Below are positions 34,976-45,166 of a stretch of 64,000 bases of DNA, in pieces (within the stretch, counting starts at the first letter, position 1; each line of letters opens with the position of its first letter). The DNA comes from Pseudorasbora parva (lineage: Eukaryota > Chordata > Actinopteri > Cypriniformes > Gobionidae). The stretch is from NCBI RefSeq assembly GCF_024679245.1, contig NC_090173.1:56382711-56446710 (forward strand). Direction: 5' to 3'. Made by a program: the position numbers and the translations under genes. The notes under the pieces are model-generated. The model was not told where the DNA came from, ran no database searches, and saw only the letters and a list, made by a program, of their open reading frames with translations.

Positions 34976-37539
34976 ATGTCTTCTTCTCCTGTCATTGTCA
35001 CTTGCACTGCATGCTACATGTTTAGCATATCTATCTCCGTTGGCGAACAGGGCTTCACATGTGATAAATGTAAGGAATTAATCAGGCTGACGGAGAAGAT
35101 TTGAGATTTAGAGACACACATCCAAGCTTTATGTGAGAGTAGTGAGAATGTAACAGCATTAGATACTGCTTTGGATGCGCCTAGCTTAGTAAACACTCAT
35201 TGTTTGGTTCCGGCTGAGCCCGCGCAGCAGGGCTGGGTGACGATGAGAAAGCATAGTCGCGGATCAAAAAACCACACTTCCGTTCTGATAAGAACATCAA
35301 ACAGGTTCTCCCCACTCAGTGACGCATCCACTGAGGATCCTGTTGAAAGTGCCCTAGTTATTGGCGATTCTATTACACGGAACGTGAAAATAGAGACACC
35401 AGCCACCATAGTCACATGTTTACCGGGAGCCAGAGCGCCTGACATCAAAGCAAATTTAAAAGTGCTGGCTAAAGCTAATCGTAAATTCTCTAAGATTATT
35501 ATTCACGTTGGCACTAATGATGTTCGACTTCGCCAGTCGGAGATCACCAAAATTAACATTAACCTGTTAAGCTGATTTCTAAATTTTGAAAAAATCCTAA
35601 GAAATGTATACTCAGACTAAAACAAATACAGTTTGTGAATCCTTTGCACTAAAAGCATAATTATGGTCTCATTTGAAAGCAGACACCTGGCAGTTTACTG
35701 TAAAGTCAAAATGATAATATTTTTTATAATAAAAAAAAGCTATAATAAGCTTCAAAGTTTTGTAAAGTTATTAGAAATTTATTTGTATGAAATATCTTTA
35801 TGAAAATAAAATTGAAGTGGGCCTTGGAGAAATCTAGAAATGCGCTACAGCTAAAGCCACAAGTCTGACCATGTTATATTTCAGATCTGAAGATGATCAG
35901 TCTAAAACTCTGAATTTTATTAAACGTTTTACAAGATTGTTTCATGTGATTTTATTTTGAGATATCTCTAAAATATCAACTGATGTTTATTGCCATGTCT
36001 TCTCAGCTTTCATTCTATTTTGCCTCTATTGTTTAGAGGTGCAAATTAACTGCCCCATTCAGTTTGTCTCCCAGGCACACATTCACACTTCTGCGGACTG
36101 GTTATGGCTCTAATTATTATTCTTTTGTCTGCATTATAATTACTAACGATTCTCTATTCAAACTGTTCTATTCAAACCTCATTTCTAAATCAAACCTCTC
36201 ACTTTACCCTCACTGAGACTCTATTGAATGCATTTCGTCCAAATAAGCATTTCAGTAGTTTTACATTTAGAAAATGTTCATAAAAATAAAGTATTTACTC
36301 AGTGGCAGGTGCATCTAGGGCAAGCTAGCATGTTAGCTTAGCACACCAGCAAAACAACAATTTATACGATTAAAATCATGTTTTATTCAAAACTTGCTTC
36401 ATATCACTTTATAATTTATAAGTCGAGTGTTTTATATAACAATATGTGATCTCATATAGCTTCGGGTCAAAAAATCTGACAGAAAATATACAATGCTAAA
36501 AGCTATGTGGAATAGCATTGCATTATAAATATCATCTATTATGAAACCACCCAACATGGCATAAAGAACACAGACCAACCATATATTGCCGCGATTGTGT
36601 GTTTATTGTCTTAAAACGTGTCTATCTGCATAAAATAGCGATCTAAAGAACTCAGGAAGTTGTTTTGGTAATGTCAGATACTTCCTGAATGTCACATGGT
36701 GTGTCTGTTCTTCATCTATGCATAGGGGAGTGAATTTTCAGTAGTACAGCTTTCCAGCGCCCTCCGGCTGCCAGAATGAATTGAAAACACAGCATATCAC
36801 AGCCTACTGCGCTCATAATCACACATCCGCGGATTTTGGATAAAGATTGAATAAATAATACTTCTCTGTATAGAAATTTGACTCAAACATGTGAGAATCT
36901 ATCAATATTTCTCCACATCTGCACACATTTGAAGTAAAAACCCTGAGGGAAGTTGTTTTGTCGAGTGTCTTCATGACGACCAAAGAGGAGTATTTTATGA
37001 ATGGGAGCAAATGACGCGCATATTACAATCAAAAGGTAGCGACGCCCAAGATCATATTCATAACTCCTGGCACATATTAACACATTACGGTCATTATAAG
37101 ACTTTGAGAATAAAACAGAGGTAACAAAATTAAACTTTAGTCTTAGATCTTTTTAATGATGTATAGTTTGTCAAGGTAATTACTTACATCTGATAGTAAT
37201 TTTGAGCTAATTTAAGCAAAGAGAGTTTCAGTGCGTCACCGTCCTCGTGACGGTTATCAGGTTAAAGAGGTGTGTAAACTCGCAAGTACGAGGTCAAAGG
37301 CTGTATCTTTCTCTGGTCCCCTCCCTGCTAAAAGGAGGGATGAAATAGTTAGCAGATTATCATCACTCAATGGCTGGTTGTCTAAGTGGATTCTGCAAAA
37401 TAACATAGGGTTCATAGACAATTGGAAAAGTTTTTGGGGCAGACCTGACCTGTTGAAGATAGACGGCATTCATCCCTCCTGGGCTGGTGCTGCTCTTCTC
37501 TCTAGTAATTTTGCACATAGTCTTAGAGCTAAACCTTGA
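34976..37539 (+). pseudogene. LINE ORF1 with SGNH esterase domain, split by a TTAA element
   Basis: Coding pieces 34976-35562 and 37266-37539. The N-terminus has paired cysteines (CTACYM, FTCDKCKE) like the zinc-binding start of L2/CR1-type ORF1 proteins. A TGA stop at 35102-35104 follows codon 42. The esterase-like part has VIGDSITR (Ser block) and [13 protein letters not shown]. After the insertion the frame resumes through KEVCKLAST and ends with DGIHPSWAGAALLS (Asp-x-x-His block). Removing 35563-37265 restores the frame exactly. The family assignment to L2/CR1-like non-LTR elements rests on this ORF1 layout and on the ORF2 remnant downstream. Confidence 0.82.
35563..37261. mobile_element. 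TTAA-target element inserted in LINE ORF1 (1699 bp)
   Basis: TTAA at 35559-35562 and again at 37262-37265. Short inverted ends CCTGTTA... and ...TTATCAGG. No transposase recognised, so a non-autonomous Kolobok- or piggyBac-type element. Confidence 0.82.
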
Positions 37540-37708
37540 CTCACTGGGGCCAAGGTCAGGAAGCAGACAAACTGGCTAAACCAACCGTTTGCTAGCTGTC
37601 TCACGTCACCAAAGTCAGCTAAATCCCAACACATAGAGACTCTTTCACCTAGATATTATCACATAGAGACTGTGTCTGTTCCCCGAATTAGTAAATACAA
37701 AAAAACAT

Positions 37709-38082
37709 TGTGGCAAGGGGGGGTGTGGTTCAGCGAGGTCTGCAGCGGGAGAGAGAGCCGCGGTACGAGCGGTAAGTGAATGGGTTGGACGCAGATTGAT
37801 AACACCTGTATCTCGTTTCAGTAATGGGCGCGGGGAGAATATAAAACGCCCGGGGAAACGGAAGCAGACGAGAGAGAGACGGACTGCTGACGCAACCCCT
37901 GACACTGAGAACCGAGTGCCCGGATACCGGAAGTATCGCAACCCGGAAGTGAAACCTGAGTTTATGAGAAAGATACACACTGGAGTGTGAACATTGTTTT
38001 GAGTAGAAAGATTAATAAAAGTCGTCAGCAGTCCTCCCGAACCCTGTGTCCTCTTCCTTCCTTACCTAAAGAACTTATTACA
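37709..38082 (+). mobile_element. Solo LTR inserted between LINE ORF1 and ORF2 (374 bp)
   Basis: Begins TGTGGCAAGG and ends TTATTACA (TG...CA). Flanks AACAT and ACCAT match at 4 of 5 bases. It contains GAATATAAAAC (TATA-like) near 37838 and TTAATAAAAG (polyadenylation-like) near 38011, as expected of a promoter-bearing LTR. It resembles fish gypsy-type LTRs, from recognition only. Confidence 0.7.
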
Positions 38083-38552
38083 ACCATCAAAACCATTCAA
38101 CAGTAAAAATGTAATTGATGTCCAACAAATAAACAACAGATATAATACGGATGAACAATTGATAAAGCTTGGGTTGCTGAATATTCGATCCCTTTCTCCA
38201 AAAACTCTTATGTTAATGATATGATTATAGATTATAACTTAGATGTGCTTTGTTTGACAGAAACCTGGCTAAAACCTGGCGACTACATTACTTTAAATGA
38301 GTGCACCCCCCAAGACTATTGTTATAAACATGAGCCACTTCTGAAAGGTAAAAAAACATACCAATTCACAAGATTAAAGGAATGCATAGCTGATATAAAA
38401 AATTGGATGAATAGTAATTTCCTGCAACTTAATTCAGATAAAACTGAATTTTTAATTATTGGACAGAAAAGCTCCACAAGTAGTAACCGAGAATACTGTC
38501 TAACACTTGATGAGTGCTCTGTCAAGCCCTCGTCGTCACTGAGGAACCTGGG
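38083..38552 (+). pseudogene. Internally deleted LINE ORF2 remnant
   Basis: Starts with endonuclease-domain sequence (LLNIRSLSPK, a stop, then LDVLCLTETWLKPGD). Near 38345 it jumps to the C-terminal reverse-transcriptase thumb region (LQLNSDKTEFLIIG and SSLRNLG). Most of the reverse transcriptase is missing. The LINE is cut off at 38552 by the foldback element. Confidence 0.8.
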
Positions 38553-41500
38553 TGCCCTAATGAAAAAAAAGTATACTTTATTGTATTTCAAATTATATTC
38601 TCTTTTCCGATAGTACATTAGAAATATACTTACAAAAAATGTACCATTTCTAAATATATAAAAAATATATTAGCATCATATTTCACAATACAACTTTTAA
38701 CACACTTTAAGATAATAGTATTTTAGTATATTTTTTAAAAATATATTTTAGAAAAATATACTTTAAATGAAAGTTCAGTCTTGTAAAGTGTACTTATTTG
38801 AACATTTCTTTAAAAATATATTTTTTATATATTTTAAACTTATGCTTAAAATTGTCATTGTTAACAATGCACTAAAAGCATATTTTAAAAATACAAAATT
38901 AATATCATTAAGCTGTATAAAAAGTTATAAATACTGTTTAAGGTTATTTATTCATGCTTAACTGTTCAAGCTTAAGCATGAATAAACAAGTGATGATAAA
39001 TTATTATTATATAAATAAATTATTATATGGACTAAAAGCCCATTTTTAAATATATGCAGTGTATGCTATAAGCCCTACTTTAGTTGTGATTTAAGTGTAA
39101 ATATGTTTATTAAGTTTACACGGGCAAAGAAGAATCCAACAGCACACTTAAAATACAACGCAAGAAAATATGGGTTAAATAGTTGTTTCTTATCGGAATT
39201 CAAATGTCTCTTCATCGATCTGTGACCAATCAGATTGTGTTGCTCAATGCCTGCAGCCAATCAGACGGAGAGCTGCTGACGGTCCTCGTCTGTATGACGC
39301 TCACTCGCGGGAGGTTTGCAGCCTTGCAGGTGAAGCATAATGTTTCGTTACATTATTTATTTAATAAAACATTGCGAGCGGAAAGTACATTGCTCATTCT
39401 TCGGACCAGTTCAATTACGCCACATCGCTGCCTGACCTTGATGGTGACGATAAACTGTTTTGAAATAAAATGGCCAAACGTTACGCGATCCCGAAAAGCA
39501 CCGGAAAAAGTCCTTCTGTTTGGAGGTAAGTAGCCTAATATGTAATGTCACTAAACGTGATTAAAAAGTTGAATGAACATGCACTTGACCTTATCTCGTA
39601 TATTCTGTTAACAGATTGGGTTCTTCACGAGTTTGCTGTCAGCTCCCTGATGATGTGTAAGCGGCCATCAGACGCAAGTGTAATGAGCAGCTCACCAGAA
39701 ATTTCCATTTTCAGTATACTTGAAGTGTGTTAAAGACTAGTTAACTTGAAGTGTGCTATTTTGACACAACTAATTTTGTACTAAGTATATTTAAGTTGTA
39801 ATTAAATTGTGTTAAAGCACAACTTTAAGTGTATTTAGTATACTTTTGTGTGCTAAATTGGAACAACTTTAAGTTGTACACTTTAAGCATAATGACTAAT
39901 TACATGCTTTAGTGATATTAAATGTGCTTTATTTGTATTATAAGTATATTTTATTTGTGTTAAGTATATTTTATTTGTATTATAAGTATACTTTATTCGT
40001 GTTATAGTACACTTTATTTGTATTATAAGTACACTTTGTGTTATAGCATAATTTATTTGTGTTTTAATAAATTACAAATTAATTACCAGTATATTCAGAA
40101 CACACAAGCAATGTACTATGAATATAATATATATTTTATTTACCTTGACTCATTCAAATGACTAAAAATATACACTTTGTAGTCCATAACAATACAATGT
40201 GTTATTACTTAGCTATACATTGTACAAAATACTTTGAATTACATAATGTCACACAATACAGTATTTTAAATGTGCTACATTACATTTTAATGAATTTCTT
40301 ACTGACTTACTTTCTCAATGTTGAATGCATTTGTTTTCAAGGACATTACAATAAATGAAATCAAATCTAACACACATAACTAATGAAGAGACATTTCATT
40401 AAACAAGCCCAACGATTTTTATAAATGGTTTCACATGGTTTCAGCAAAGCTAAACAAAATTAACTTACTATTATTTTCATTAAATTAACACTGGAAGATG
40501 TAGGAAAACATATCATTGAACTAATTCCACTGACCATCTCTATACATAAGTATAAATTACACATTATATTCAAATTTCTGGTGAGCTGCTCATTACACTT
40601 GCGTCTGATGGCCGCTTACACATCATCAGAGAGCTGACAGCAAACTCGTGAAGAACCCAATCTGTTAACAGAATATACGAGATAAGGTCAAGTGCATGTT
40701 CATTCAACTTTTTAATCACGTTTAGTGACATTACATATTAGGCTACTTACCTCCAAACAGAAGGACTTTTTCCGGTGCTTTTCGGGATCGCGTAACGTTT
40801 GGCCATTTTATTTCAAAACAGTTTATCGTCACCATCAAGGTCAGGCAGCGATGTGGCGTAATTGATCTGGTCCGAAGAATGAGCAATGTACTTTCCGCTC
40901 GCAGTGTTTTATTAAATAAATAATGTAACGCAACATTGTGCTTCACCTGCAAGGCTGCAATCCTCCCGCGAGTGAGCGTCATACAGACGAGTACCAGCAG
41001 CTCTCCGTCTGATTGGCTGCAGGCATTGAGCAACACAATCTGATTGGTCACAGATCAATGAAGAGACATTTGAATTCCGATAAGAAACAACTATTTAACC
41101 CATATTTTCTTGCGTTGTATTTTAAGTGTGCTGTTGGATTCTTCTTTGCCAGTGTAAACTTAATAAACATATTTACACTTAAATCACAACTAAAGTAGGG
41201 CTTATAGCATACACTGCGTATATTGAAAAATGGGCTTTTAGTCCATATAATAATTTATTTATATAATAATAATTTATCATCACTTGTTTATTCATGCTTA
41301 AGCTTGAACAGTTAAGCATGAATAAATAACCTTAAACAGTATTTATAACTTTTTATACAGCTTAATGATATTAATTTTGTATTTTTAAAATATGCTTTTA
41401 GTGCATTGTTAACAATGACAATTTTAAGCATAAGTTTAAAATATATAAAAAATATATTTTAAAGTAATGTTCAAATCAGTGCACTTTACAAAAGTACACT

Positions 41501-41723
41501 GAACTTTCATTTAAAGTATATTTTTCTAAAATATATTTTTTTTAAATATACTAAAATACTATTATCTTAAAGTGTGTTAAAAGTTGTATTGTGAAATATG
41601 ATGCTAATATATTTTTCATATATTTAGAAATGGTACATTTTTTGTAAGTATATTTCTAATGTACTATCGGAAAAGAGAATATATTTGAAATACAATAAAG
41701 TATACTTTTTTTTCACTAGGGCA
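38553..41723. mobile_element. Foldback element with two 1152-bp inverted arms
   Basis: Left arm 38553-39704 and right arm 40572-41723 are nearly exact inverse copies, starting TGCCCTARTGAAAAAAAAG. The loop of 867 bp is AT-rich with repeated AAGTATACTTTATTTGT-like motifs and no coding region. The flanks differ: LINE sequence on the left, DIRS sequence on the right, and no target duplication. Confidence 0.92.
39226..39525 (+). promoter_or_regulatory. Promoter-like block plus short first exon in the left foldback arm
   Basis: Two CCAAT boxes (39226-39230, 39257-39261), then an ATG at 39470 opening a 56-nt exon (MAKRYAIPKSTGK...) that ends in a strong donor GAG|GTAAGT at 39525. A second possible exon starts after the acceptor at 39614. 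The mirror copy is on the minus strand at 40751-40806. No known protein recognised. Confidence 0.45.
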
Positions 41724-42446
41724 TTTCCATGCGTAAGGAGGGACACAGGCGTGTAGCCAACGCTGGAGGGGACGCATGTGTAACAGTCCCAGTCTGAGCA
41801 CTAACGATGCCGAGGCCATAAGGCCAAGCATCCTCTGAAAATGTTTCAGGGGAACACGAGTCCCGGCTTTGAATGAAGCCGCCATGTTCTGGACGGATAG
41901 TTCTAGGATGGGCCTGAGCCCTCCGTCTTTCTTCGGAACGAGAAAGTATCGGCTGTAGAAGCCCGACTCGCTTCGGGATGGGGGAACGGGCTCCACCGCT
42001 CCCTTCTCTAACAGTTTCAAAATCTCGGTGCGAAGCACGTTACTGACGCTGCTTTTCACCGAGGTTTCGACTATGTTCACAACCCAATTCGATACACCGG
42101 GCATGGCTTGCCAGGCCTGAGCCCGACGCGATAGTGGCTGGAGCCGGCATGGATAAGGGTCGCCTACTAGAGGGAATTTGGTAGTGCTGCCATTTTGTGC
42201 TTGTGACATAGAGGGGGTAATGCTTATGTGTGGCGGCGTGCACTGTGGAGTGGGCGCCGGGACATTTGTAGCATGGGTGGGAGGGGTATATGAGTGTAGG
42301 AGTGCAGACTGATAAGTGGGCACATTTACTACAGAGAAAAAGCTCTTTTTGAGATTTATTTGGGTCGCCGTCATAACGGCGTTTGTGTGCAGAAGAGTGC
42401 GTTTGACAACGGGCTCATTGGCTGCGAAACTGAGGTCGGCAGTCAC
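41724..42446 (-). pseudogene. Deleted DIRS reverse transcriptase / RNase H remnant
   Basis: The N-terminal linker leads to reverse-transcriptase start motifs (LLEKGAVEPVPPS, YFLVPKKDGGLRPILELS). It then jumps directly to RNase H-region sequence (PLKHFQRMLGLMASAS, LHMRPLQRWL). The catalytic reverse-transcriptase core is missing, so it cannot be functional. It runs into foldback sequence at 41723. Confidence 0.75.
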
Positions 42447-42532
42447 CTGGGTGCAGGGAACTGGGAGACCGGGAGGGAGAGATGGGGGTCCGGCCGAGGC
42501 GAGACCTGACCATCTCCTCTTTCTCCTTGCGG

Positions 42533-43702
42533 CTAGGACGGCTTCGGAGGCTCGGGGTTCAACACAAGCTTGGGTCGAGGTCCCCGGCGTTCAGGCTGCC
42601 TGCTGCGGTTCGTGGAGCGGGAGCGTTGGCGCGTTCCAGAAGAGGAGCCTGAAGAAGAGCTGGAGCGCTTGGGTAGGAAGTGCCTTATAGCCTGAGAAGC
42701 CTTTTGCGCTTCAGTGAAACGCTCTGCGAAGCCCACGACTGACGGACCGAAGAGACCGGTAGTAGAGATGGGGGCGTCCAAGAAGGAGGCTTTATCCGCG
42801 TCCTTCATCTCGGTCAAATTCAGCCAAAGGTGCCTCTCTAAGACCGTCAGGTTAGCCATATTATTTCCAATGGCTTGCGCGGTGGCTTTAGTAGCACGAA
42901 GGGCCAAGTCCATCGCGCTGCGAAGGTCCCTCAAAACTCGTCCAAAGAGCGGAGAAGTCTGGCCTGGAACACCTGAAGGACAGCCATGGTGTGAAGGGCC
43001 GCGGAAGCCTGGCCACGGAGGCATACGCTCGGCCAGCGAGAGCAGAGGTGGTGCGGCAGGGCTTGGAAGGGTGCTGCGCCCTGGCCTGCCATCCTCTGGA
43101 GGAGGGTGGGCAGAGGTGCACGGCGACAGCCTCTTCGAGGGGGGGAAGAGACTCGTAGCCTTTTTCCTTGGCGCCGTCGACGGTAGAGAGCGCTGAGGAA
43201 AAGGCGGATCTCGCGCGAGCAGAGTAGGGAGACTTCCAAGATTTAGTAAGCTTGTCGTGTACCTCAGGGAAGAAAGGCGCGGGCTTTCTAGGTACCACTC
43301 GTCCAGTCTGCTCCGTGTTGGCTCTTCGGGCTGGGACCACTCGAGTCCGAGGTCTTCCACGGCCTTAGAGAGCACGCGGATAAGCTCCGCGTCAGCATTG
43401 GTTTTGGAGCTCGTGGCGGTCTGCGTTGAAGCGGGGGGCTCCGAGACAGAAACTGACCACTCGCTACCCGAAGCGGCTGTGGAGAGGCTGTCCTTGTCTT
43501 CCTCTGGCGACGGGCCACCGAATGAAACCGAACAAGCCGCTGCATGAGAGGGGCGCTGTTCCTCCTGAGTGAAGGTGACCGGCGAAGGCGAGGCATGCAA
43601 ATATAAGCACCTTTTACGGCGGGCTTTCTGGAACGCCCCCCATTGGTTCGTTCCTCTCAGCCGCATCACCATAGGCTCCTGCAGTTGCCGCGGCCCGGCC
43701 AA
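42533..43702 (-). CDS. Gag-like protein of the DIRS element
   Basis: 389-residue open frame, basic and rich in serine, proline and arginine. It has a central helical region (RVLRDLRSAMDLALRATK, LERHLWLNLTEM) and an RS-rich C-terminus. This pattern fits DIRS gag proteins of fish with a LAP2alpha-like segment; the name is by recognition only. It lies upstream of the reverse-transcriptase remnant in another frame. It appears open but sits in a defective element. Confidence 0.6.
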   Translation of the reverse strand: MAGPRQLQEPMVMRLRGTNQWGAFQKARRKRCLYLHASPSPVTFTQEEQRPSHAAACSVSFGGPSPEEDKDSLSTAASGSEWSVSVSEPPASTQTATSSKTNADAELIRVLSKAVEDLGLEWSQPEEPTRSRLDEWYLESPRLSSLRYTTSLLNLGSLPTLLARDPPFPQRSLPSTAPRKKATSLFPPSKRLSPCTSAHPPPEDGRPGRSTLPSPAAPPLLSLAERMPPWPGFRGPSHHGCPSGVPGQTSPLFGRVLRDLRSAMDLALRATKATAQAIGNNMANLTVLERHLWLNLTEMKDADKASFLDAPISTTGLFGPSVVGFAERFTEAQKASQAIRHFLPKRSSSSSGSSSGTRQRSRSTNRSRQPERRGPRPKLVLNPEPPKPS

Positions 43703-43846
43703 TCAGAGCGCTCCTCGCGCTGGGCTATGGCCGTACAGCAGCACTACGCTTTACATGGATACCTTTATTAATAAAGTTTTGCTTCATATTCTCGAGAAAA
43801 GGAGTTTTCCCCATACGTAATACGAGGAACCTCTCTCGAAAGGGAA

Positions 43847-44023
43847 CTAAAGCAGCGATGAAATGGCTTAGAAGAAACCTGCTGCACAAGTTGAGTCGTG
43901 CCATTTTTGTCATCGAGCAGAGAAAGGGTCATCATGAGACTCTCTTGCGGTTTCAGAAGACTTGCACACAATTTGGCATCAGATCCAGACTCAGTCACTG
44001 CAAGGAACATCACCATAAATCAT
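43847..44023 (-). pseudogene. Exon 2 fragment of a second alpha-2-macroglobulin copy
   Basis: Minus-strand sequence closely matches exon 2 of the intact gene ([19 protein letters not shown] against [19 protein letters not shown]). The acceptor CAG is kept at the 44024 side. The 3' end of the exon is replaced by the DIRS element at 43846. No exons 3-33 of this copy are in the window. Confidence 0.88.
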
Positions 44024-45166
44024 CTGTGAAAACATGAGGAAAAAGAAAAAAGGAAAGGGAATCAGTTGTCGGATTTGGTTGGGGACTTTGACGTTGCAAC
44101 TAGTGATGATACGTCTGACAATGCTCCGAAGCTTGCTTCAAACTCGAACGGTCCTTGAAATGAACCACTGCTCCGGAGCTTGTATCATTACGTCACTTGT
44201 CACGTGAAAATGCCTTCTGAGGCAAACACACTGCTTTACTCCTGCAGTGAACCACCTAACTGCTTTGACAGCCCAAATGTTGACAGGTTTGAAACCTGCT
44301 GGCTGTATTTCTTGTGTGCTTCCACACATGATACTGCCATGCTAAAAAATATATAAATAAATAAAACAAAAAATAAATAAATAAAAAACACTTTTACTGA
44401 AATTCTATTGCATGTAATGATTTTCATGGGAATTTTATTGGTTTACTGATATGTGTTGGGATCTATTGGTGGGGGCATCACATCCTAATGGAATATGTCC
44501 CACACACGAAGAAAAAAAAAATCTGTAGTGGTTTAAATGGTAAAAGCCAAAAGTAAAGTATTTTAATAGAAACCATTAGAATTTCTGTGATGGTTTCCAG
44601 CTTTTTAAAGCTGGTCTGATCTTCTGTCCTTGTCTAAAGAAATAATTACACACGCACACATCATTAATGTTTTATTATCAAGGTGAACACATGAAATTCA
44701 TCAGTATCTGTAAAATGCACCGACATAAATGAGTTTCACAGCACTAACACTGTTGCAGCTTTGATCGCCTCGGTAAACACTTAACAAACGGGGCGTGAAC
44801 ATAATCCTACTTGCATTTTATGGTTGTCAGCTTTGTTGCATTACATTTACTAAAGGCACGGAAGATTGTGGCTCATTTCAAGTCTAGCACAACAGCAAGA
44901 GATAGATTATTGGTTTTACAAAATCAGATGGGCAAACCTACTCATAAGTTGATCCAGGAGGTGGATACTCGTTGGAACAGCACATATGCCATGTTAGAGC
45001 ATCTCTTTGCTCAGAGGGAGCCAGTAGGTGCTGCTTTGAGAAGGGTATTCCTGCACAACTGGAGGCTGCAGTTTCAGGACCGCGGTTCTAGGACCCCAGG
45101 TCTAGGACCCTAGTTTTTTGTGACAGCGCCACCTACAGAACTGGATATCCATAAACACTTTTTAGG

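Larger units (their letters stand above)
41724..43846 (-). mobile_element. Truncated DIRS-like retrotransposon
   Basis: The minus-strand 5' end lies at 43846 with TTCCCTTTCGAGAGAGG, inside alpha-2-macroglobulin exon 2 remnant sequence. Gag-like ORF first, then a reverse transcriptase/RNase H remnant. The 3' part is removed at the foldback boundary. Confidence 0.7.
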
